From: Embleya sp040605455
GTDB lineage: Bacteria > Actinomycetota > Actinomycetes > Streptomycetales > Streptomycetaceae
Direction of reading: 5' to 3'
Assembly (NCBI RefSeq): GCF_040605455.1
Contig: NZ_JBEXCV010000121.1
Location: 1-27,770 of the forward strand
DNA: 27,770 nt
Shown here: one piece after another, positions 22,450-27,770 of the stretch
Position numbering within the stretch: position 1 is the stretch's first letter
Layout of the letters: each line of letters starts with the position of its first letter
Notes under the pieces: generated by a model
Told to the model about the DNA's origin: nothing
Seen by the model: the letters and a program-made list of their open reading frames with translations, nothing else
Databases searched by the model: none
Program-made: the position numbers and the translations under genes

Positions 22450-24237
22450 TCAGTTGCCCCCGTGCGAGCCATTGACGTCGACGAAGATCGGGTTGCTGTA
22501 GAACCAGATGTCGCGCCACGGGTCGCCGTCGTTGTTCGGGTGCTGGATCGGGCCGGCCGGGTCGACGCCGGCGCCGAACGGGCCCACGCCGTGCCGGTTT
22601 CCGTCGCTGCCCCGCAGGCGGACGTAGTACGGCTTGTTCCGGCGCGGCAGTTGCACCTTCAGGGTGTAGGTGCCGGTGCGGCCGGACACGTCGATGCGCT
22701 TGCTCACGCGCGTGTCCGGAGCCTGCCACGAGTCCGCGTCGCGGGACTTGCCGGTGACCGTTCCGGTGATCACGTCCACGTGCGCGAGGCGCGGCACCTC
22801 GCCGTGGTAGTTGGGCCGGTTGGCGGTGGTGATCCGGATGTAGAGGGTGGCGCCGCGGTTGGCCGCCAGCGGCAGCCGGCCGCCCAGGGTGACCGGCTCG
22901 GTGTGGCCGTTGTCCGCGACCATCCACACGTCCAGGCCGTCCAGCAGTTGGCCGTGGTCCACCCACACCCGCCCGGCCCGCAGGCCGGCCATCACGTCGC
23001 GGTAGCCGAAGCGCTCGACGCCCACGTGGGTGCGGCTGAACTGACCCGGCCAGAAGTCGCTGCCGGGCTGCGGGACGCCGGTGTCCACCGGCAGCGGCTT
23101 GGAGCCCAGGTCGTCGAAGCCCTTGCCCGGCGGGTAGGCGCCGTCCGCGTAGGTGTCGAACATGGTGCGGTGGTTGTCCGAGTTCGAGGTGACCGACCAC
23201 AGCCGGCCCTCGGCGAGCAGCGCGTCCCACATGCCGCCGACCGTCGCGGTCATCCAGTCGAAGCCGCCGTGCGTGCGGTAGGTCTCGATCGGGTACCGCG
23301 GCCAACTCTGCGGGGACGGCGCGTTCTGGTACTCGCCCCGCTGGAAGGTGCCCGGCCCGGACTGGCCCTCGCGGTACTTCACCCACGCCGGGTCGGCGTT
23401 GGCCTGCGAACCGGGCGCGCCCTCGAAGCCGAGGAAGATCGAGGGGTCCGCGTCCTGCCACGCGCGCAGCTCGTGCGGCGAGACGATGCCCAGCCGGCTG
23501 GGGTGGTTGGCCAGCACCAGGACGTCCTCGACGAAGCCCTCGCGCCTGCGTTGACCGAGCCAGCGGATCGCCTCCACCGCCTTGGCCTCGTTGCCGGCCG
23601 TCTTGGGGTCGCCCACGGCGCCCACGTCGAATTTGTTGAGCTTGGCGTCGAAGGTCAGCTCGAACTGCCGGAGCAGCTCCACCTCGTTCTTGCCGGGCGC
23701 GACCATCACGGTGGCGTGCTCGGCCGCGGGGACGTACCACTCCAGGCCCTGGAAGATCAGCACCCGGGGGTTCTCCTGGCGGGCCTTGAGGATCTCCGCG
23801 TGCTCGCGCTCCGCGCCGCCGGCGTTGGCGTGGCCGAAGTTGGCGTGCTCGGTGTAGACGATCCAGTCCAGGCCGAACTGCCGCCCCTGCGCCGCCGATT
23901 GGGCGAAGCCGTATTTCGCGTCGTGGCTGTAGACCGTGTGCACGTGATGGTCGCCCACCAGGTAGACGAACTTCCCGGGCGGGCCGTCCTGGCCCGGTCG
24001 CGAAGTCGCCTGCACCGTGTCGTCGGACTCGGCCGCGGCGGCCGAACCGGCACCCACCGCGCCGAGCGCCGACGCCCCCAGGAAGCCGGCTCCGAACAGG
24101 CCGGCCCGACCGATCAGGCCACGGCGGGACACGCCCTGCGCGTCGAGTCGGTCCTCGGTCACCTCCGGGTCCGCCCACTCGGGCAGCTGTGGAGTGGGGT
24201 GGTCGTCGGGTCGGTGCGAGTGGTCCTCGGTCGCCAT
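22450..24237 (-). CDS. Tat-exported PHP-type metallohydrolase (CehA/McbA-like)
   Basis: The 595-residue protein begins with a long polar leader and a twin-arginine signal (SRRGLIGRAGLFGAG, Arg38-Arg39) followed by a hydrophobic Ala/Gly stretch, so it should leave the cell folded, probably with metals bound. The catalytic part starts at about 90: GDHHVHTVYSHDA (Asp96, His97, His98, His100), YTEHANFGH, then ILIFQGLEWY-like and VLANHPSR and VTSNSDNHRT, a PHP metal-binding set as in CehA/McbA family hydrolases. A C-terminal region (about 400-595) is strand-rich and binding-like. GGAGG precedes the ATG. Substrate unknown: phosphoester or ester hydrolysis is the family expectation. Confidence 0.85.
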   Translation of the reverse strand: MATEDHSHRPDDHPTPQLPEWADPEVTEDRLDAQGVSRRGLIGRAGLFGAGFLGASALGAVGAGSAAAAESDDTVQATSRPGQDGPPGKFVYLVGDHHVHTVYSHDAKYGFAQSAAQGRQFGLDWIVYTEHANFGHANAGGAEREHAEILKARQENPRVLIFQGLEWYVPAAEHATVMVAPGKNEVELLRQFELTFDAKLNKFDVGAVGDPKTAGNEAKAVEAIRWLGQRRREGFVEDVLVLANHPSRLGIVSPHELRAWQDADPSIFLGFEGAPGSQANADPAWVKYREGQSGPGTFQRGEYQNAPSPQSWPRYPIETYRTHGGFDWMTATVGGMWDALLAEGRLWSVTSNSDNHRTMFDTYADGAYPPGKGFDDLGSKPLPVDTGVPQPGSDFWPGQFSRTHVGVERFGYRDVMAGLRAGRVWVDHGQLLDGLDVWMVADNGHTEPVTLGGRLPLAANRGATLYIRITTANRPNYHGEVPRLAHVDVITGTVTGKSRDADSWQAPDTRVSKRIDVSGRTGTYTLKVQLPRRNKPYYVRLRGSDGNRHGVGPFGAGVDPAGPIQHPNNDGDPWRDIWFYSNPIFVDVNGSHGGN

Positions 24238-24390
24238 GTGCGTTCCTCCGGTCGGGGGCTTCGGCGGATGCCGCCGCAGACGCTATGGGTCGTAGGTGGC
24301 GAATGGGCGACATCCGCCCCCCGCGCACATGACGGGCACAATGATCTTGAGGTGTCCGGGCATCGGCCGGCTTCGACCGGATTTCGCCGC

Positions 24391-24633
24391 TCAACCGGCT
24401 CGAAGCTGCGGATCGGGCGCCGGGCCGGCATGCCCATGCCCGGCCGGCGGGCATTGTCCGCGCCGGCGCAGGAGCAGTTCGACCACGATCAGGTTGGGCA
24501 CCCGGCACAGGAACGGGACGACCCGGTACGCCTGGTCGAAGTCGGTCATCGGGACCAGGACGACCAGCCACAGGCGCAGGGTCACCGCCGCGTAGGTGAA
24601 CGCGAAGGCGCGGTGCATCCAGCGTCGGTGCTC
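24391..24633 (-). pseudogene. C-terminal piece of a DUF2306-type membrane protein
   Basis: This minus-strand frame reads EHRRWMHRAFAFTYAAVTLRLWL followed by DFDQAYRVVPFLCRVPNLIVVELLLRR, the characteristic C-terminal half of DUF2306 membrane proteins, and ends in a short polar tail. Upstream in the same frame the translation is low-complexity, so the N-terminal helices are missing. Its missing penultimate segment appears on the opposite strand directly next to it (24628-24741). It is most simply a rearranged, inactive gene. Confidence 0.6.
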
Positions 24634-24741
24634 GCGCCGATGAACCTGGCCGGCGCGGTGGGCACGGCCGGCTTCGGCATGCTCGCGGTGTTGTGGGTGA
24701 CCGGGTTCGCCTACCGCGGTGCGCCGACCGTCCCGGACTGA
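24628..24741 (+). pseudogene. Inverted internal piece of the same DUF2306-type gene
   Basis: The plus strand reads VLAPMNLAGAVGTAGFGMLA then VLWVTGFAYRGAP and a stop, resembling the helix that normally precedes the HRRWM motif of DUF2306 proteins (xxLLALLWLxxTxxGxRAxR). It begins exactly where the minus-strand fragment begins. The 12-bp word GCGTCGGTGCTC at 24622-24633 serves both pieces, one on each strand. I read it as a roughly 100-bp inversion inside a dead gene; a coincidental match is possible because the piece is short. Confidence 0.42.
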
Positions 24742-24856
24742 GCCGGCCGATTCCGCACCGGCGCCGCGCGGCCGGATCCCGGAGGCAGCCGTGTCCGCCG
24801 ACGCCGCGCGGCCCGGGGGCTCCCGCCGCGTCGATCGCGACGGGAGACCCGTTCCG

Positions 24857-24897
24857 GGGGCGCGGAGTCCCTCATGTCGAGCGGAACCCCGCACCCC
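24857..24897 (-). terminator. Stem-loop after the EF-G gene
   Basis: GGGGCGCGG (24857-24865) pairs with CCGCACCCC (24889-24897), 9 bp with one mismatch and a 23-nt loop that can partly extend the stem. It starts about 10 nt beyond the minus-strand EF-G stop codon. No U-tract is present. Confidence 0.4.
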
Positions 24898-24906
24898 CGT
24901 CGGCGA

Positions 24907-27027
24907 CTACGCCGCGCCCGCCTTGGCCAGGATCGCCTCCGCGACGTGCCCGGGCACCGGGGCGTACGAGGCGAACTCCATCGTGTAGCTCGCCCGACCC
25001 GAGGTCCGGCCGCGCAGGTCGCCCACGTAACCGAACATCTCGGCGAGCGGCACCAGCGCCGTGACGACCTTGGCGCCGGAGCGCTCGGTCATCGTGGCGA
25101 CCTGTCCACGCCGGGCGTTGAGGTTGCCGATGACCTCACCCAGGTAGTCCTCGGGCGTGGTCACCTCGACCGACATCGTCGGTTCGAGCAGCGCCGGCGA
25201 CGCGAGCCGCGCGGCTTCCTTGAAGGCCAGCGATCCAGCGATCCGGAAGGCCATCTCGGACGAGTCCACGTCGTGGAAGTCGCCGTCGAGCAGGGTGACC
25301 CGAAGCCCGGTGAGCGGGTAGCCGGCCAGCACCCCGAACTCCATCGCCGCTCGGCAGCCCGCGTCCACCGACGGGATGTACTCCTTCGGGATGCGCCCGC
25401 CGGTGATCTTGTCGATGAACTCGTAGCCCTCTCCCTCCAATGGTTCGATCGCGATCCGGACCTTGGCGTATTGGCCCTTGCCGCCGGTCTGCTTGCGATA
25501 GGTGTAGTCGTGCGCGGCCACCGTCGCGCACACCGTCTCGCGGTAGGCGACCCGGGGGCGGCCGACGTCGGCCGCGACGTCGAACTCCAGCCGCATCCGG
25601 TCGACCAGCACCTCCAGGTGCAGTTCGCCCATGCCCGACACGATGGTCTGGCCGGTCTCCCGGTCGGTCTTGACCCGGAAGGACGGGTCCTCCTCGGCCA
25701 GGCGCTGGATGGCGACGCCCAGTTTCTCCTGGTCCGCCCGGGACCTGGGTTCGATGGCCACCTCCAGCACCGGGACCGGGAAGTCCATCGATTCCAGGAT
25801 CACCGGGTGCGCCGAATCGCACAGCGTCTCACCGGTGGTGGTCTGCCGCAGCCCCATCACCGCGACGATGTCGCCGGCGCCCACGGATGCGATCTCCTCT
25901 CGTTTGTCGGCGTGCATTCGGTAGATCTTGCCGACCCGTTCCTTGCGGCCCTTGACCGGATTCTGCACCTGGTCGCCGGCGGCGAGCCGGCCCGAGTACA
26001 CCCGGATGAAGGTCAGCTTGCCCAGGTGCGGGTCACTGGCGATCTTGAACGCCAGTGCCGCGAGCGGCTGTTCGTCCGACGGCTTGCGCTCGACCTCGGT
26101 CTGTGGCGCGTCGACCGCGTGACCCACGATCGCGTCCACGTCCAGCGGCGAGGGCAGGTAGCGCACGACGGCGTCGAGAAGTGGCTGAACTCCCTTGTTC
26201 TTGAAGGCCGTTCCACACAGAACGGGGGTGACGGTGCGGTCTTCGCCCAGACCGGAGGCGATGGTGATCCGGCGGATCGCGGCGTGCAGCTGCGCCTCGG
26301 TGGGCTCCTCGCCCGCCAGGTACAGCTCCAACATCGCCTCGTCGTGTTCGGCCACGGTCTCCAGCAGCCGGCCACGCCAGGCGAGCGCGGTCGCGAGGTG
26401 CGCGGCCGGGATCTCGACGTCCTCATAGGCCTCGCCGAGTCCGCTCTCGGCGGACCACAGCAGGGCCCGCATGCGGACCAGGTCGACCACGCCGCGGAAG
26501 TCGGCCTCGGCGCCGATCGGCAACTGCACGACCAGGGCCACCGCGCCCAGCCGTTCGCCGATCATCTCGACGCAACGATGGAACTCGGCGCCGGTGCGGT
26601 CGAGTTTGTTGACGAAGCAGATCCGGGGCACCCGATAACGGTCCGCCTGCCGCCACACCGTCTCGGACTGCGGCTCGACGCCGGCGACCCCGTCGAAGAC
26701 GGTCACCGCGCCGTCGAGCACGCGCAGGCAGCGTTCGACCTCGACGGTGAAGTCGACATGGCCGGGTGTGTCGATGAGGTTGATCCGGTGACTCACCCCG
26801 TCCAGGGTCCAGTCGCAGGTGATCGCGGCGGACGTGATGGTGATGCCGCGGTCGCGCTCCTGCGGCATCCAGTCCGTCGTGGTGGTGCCGTTGTGGACTT
26901 CGCCGATCCGGTGCGAGGCGCCCGTGTAGAACAGGATGCGCTCGGTCGTGGTGGTCTTGCCGGCGTCGATGTGGGCCATGATCCCGATGTTGCGGATGCC
27001 GGCGAGGTCGCGGGCGGTTGTGGTCAT
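24907..27027 (-). CDS. fusA: Translation elongation factor G (stand-alone copy)
   Basis: The 706-residue GTPase is full length with all G motifs: AHIDAGKTT (18-26), RGITITSAA, DTPGHVDFT, NKLDRTG, GTAFKN. Later domains are intact: GMGELHLEVLVDRM, the domain IV tip DFHDVDSSEMAFRIAGS, and the C-terminal EMFGYVGDLRGRTSGRASYTMEF. It is close to actinomycete FusA, but lacks the usual rpsL-rpsG-fusA-tuf neighbours on the side visible here (upstream is 740 bp without genes; downstream is no tuf). It is therefore probably a second, paralogous EF-G. AGGAG lies about 12 nt before the ATG, rather far. It could function as a spare or condition-specific translocase. Confidence 0.9.
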   Translation of the reverse strand: MTTTARDLAGIRNIGIMAHIDAGKTTTTERILFYTGASHRIGEVHNGTTTTDWMPQERDRGITITSAAITCDWTLDGVSHRINLIDTPGHVDFTVEVERCLRVLDGAVTVFDGVAGVEPQSETVWRQADRYRVPRICFVNKLDRTGAEFHRCVEMIGERLGAVALVVQLPIGAEADFRGVVDLVRMRALLWSAESGLGEAYEDVEIPAAHLATALAWRGRLLETVAEHDEAMLELYLAGEEPTEAQLHAAIRRITIASGLGEDRTVTPVLCGTAFKNKGVQPLLDAVVRYLPSPLDVDAIVGHAVDAPQTEVERKPSDEQPLAALAFKIASDPHLGKLTFIRVYSGRLAAGDQVQNPVKGRKERVGKIYRMHADKREEIASVGAGDIVAVMGLRQTTTGETLCDSAHPVILESMDFPVPVLEVAIEPRSRADQEKLGVAIQRLAEEDPSFRVKTDRETGQTIVSGMGELHLEVLVDRMRLEFDVAADVGRPRVAYRETVCATVAAHDYTYRKQTGGKGQYAKVRIAIEPLEGEGYEFIDKITGGRIPKEYIPSVDAGCRAAMEFGVLAGYPLTGLRVTLLDGDFHDVDSSEMAFRIAGSLAFKEAARLASPALLEPTMSVEVTTPEDYLGEVIGNLNARRGQVATMTERSGAKVVTALVPLAEMFGYVGDLRGRTSGRASYTMEFASYAPVPGHVAEAILAKAGAA

Positions 27028-27770
27028 GACGGGGCTTCTCTCCTGATCGATGGGATGGATGGTGACGAATCCGGGCAGCCGCCATCGACCCGTCGCCCCG
27101 CCGAGCCGGCCCGGCGCGCGGCACGGCCGCGTGCGGTGGGTGAACGGCACGGTGGGGGAGGGGTTTCGTCGGATGGCAGGCATGTCGGGGCGCGGTGGCC
27201 GCCGGGACCGGTGCGCGCGCTACCGGACACACCCCATCGACCCATGGGCGCACCGCGCACGCGTCGGTCGGCGACACCGGACGCCGGTGCGAGGGCGTGG
27301 CGGTGTGCCGGACCGGTGCGGCGCGGGACGCGGCATGGTCGGTCGGTGGAGGATCAGGGTGCGGGCGCCGGCGGAGCCGGGACGAACCGGGCTCGGCGCG
27401 GGGCGGCGGCCTTCGGGTCGGCTCGGGGGCGGCTGTCCGACCGCGGGCCGGTGGGCACGACGACCGTTGTCGTCGCACCGCCTACCGGCGGCGGTTCAGC
27501 CGCGAGGCGACCCAAAGCGATCGGGCCAACGGCCCTTCCACGGCTCCCGGTTCGTCGTCGGATGCGCGCTCCGCGGGCGGTTGCCGAACGCGTGGCGCGG
27601 CTCACCGATCCGCTTGCAGGTCACATCCATGTACCCAAGGTAGATCGACAACTCGGTTGCAGTCACCTGGATTTCCCGACGCGAGCGGGAGAGTCGGTGC
27701 GTGGGGCCGCGGGCGGGTCGGGCGAGCGGGCGGTGGACGGCGGGCGGGGCCGGGTCGGGGGCTTGACGCC
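27028..27770. other. Gene-free stretch upstream of the EF-G gene
   Basis: About 740 bp to the window end hold no frame I can support. The leader of the EF-G gene lies at its left. Near 27612-27670 there is an AT-richer patch with an imperfect inverted repeat, CAGGTCAC (27616-27623) facing GTCACCTG (about 27662-27669), and two TTGCAG words, which may be a promoter or operator of a gene beyond the window. The last 60 bp are G-rich on the plus strand (GGG runs at 27711-27761). Confidence 0.4.

Noticed and set aside
27354..27605. Minus-strand open frame of 83 codons near the right end
   Set aside because: Composition is Ala/Arg/Pro low complexity, with no ribosome site or recognisable motif.
27742..27761. 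Four tight G-runs that could form a G-quadruplex
   Set aside because: G-runs of this kind are common by chance at this GC content, and no gene start is in view to give it a role.

Overview
The window is very GC-rich, uses GTG/TTG starts freely, has Shine-Dalgarno sites, and carries a SapB-type (ram/amf) lanthipeptide locus together with TTA leucine codons confined to that locus. This points to the chromosome of a mycelial, sporulating actinomycete (Streptomyces or a close relative). No tRNA, rRNA, CRISPR array, intact transposon or phage gene was seen.

Layout. (1) 1-3268: a minus-strand amino-acid ABC transporter pair (ATPase, then a lipoprotein binding protein ending at a strong terminator, with no permease in view), divergent from a ROK repressor. 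(2) 3269-11653: a complete class III lanthipeptide locus: response regulator (ramR/amfR-like, +), converging on a minus-strand operon ramC (LanKC synthetase) - ramS (40-residue precursor) - ramA - ramB (heterodimeric ABC exporter). The two in-frame TTA codons I could find in the whole window fall in ramR and ramA. (3) 11654-17206: a pyroglutamate (5-oxoproline) salvage locus: GntR regulator and 5-oxoprolinase subunits pxpA, pxpB and pxpC as a tightly overlapping minus-strand operon, divergent from two membrane proteins (DUF969, DUF979) and pyroglutamyl-peptidase (pcp). A perfect ATTGTT-C-AACAAT palindrome sits between the two arms. (4) 17229-20728: an unknown 219-aa protein, a decayed SET-domain gene, and a DHA2-type MFS exporter divergent from its likely TetR repressor, with three similar operator-like palindromes between them. 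(5) 20787-24741: an unknown four-helix membrane protein, a broken GntR HTH fragment, a NADAR N-glycosidase-like protein, a Tat-exported PHP/CehA-McbA-type metallohydrolase, and a broken DUF2306 membrane gene whose two pieces lie on opposite strands. (6) 24907-27027: a stand-alone EF-G; 27028-27770 holds no gene I can support.

How the genes work together. RamR should switch on ramCSAB. RamC phosphorylates, eliminates and cyclises Ser/Cys motifs in RamS, and RamAB exports the surfactant-like peptide needed for aerial hyphae. In the pyroglutamate locus, Pcp releases N-terminal pyroglutamate, the DUF969/DUF979 pair is the obvious candidate transporter, and PxpABC hydrolyses 5-oxoproline to glutamate, probably under GntR control. 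Function calls rest on motifs and gene context read by eye; no database search was run.
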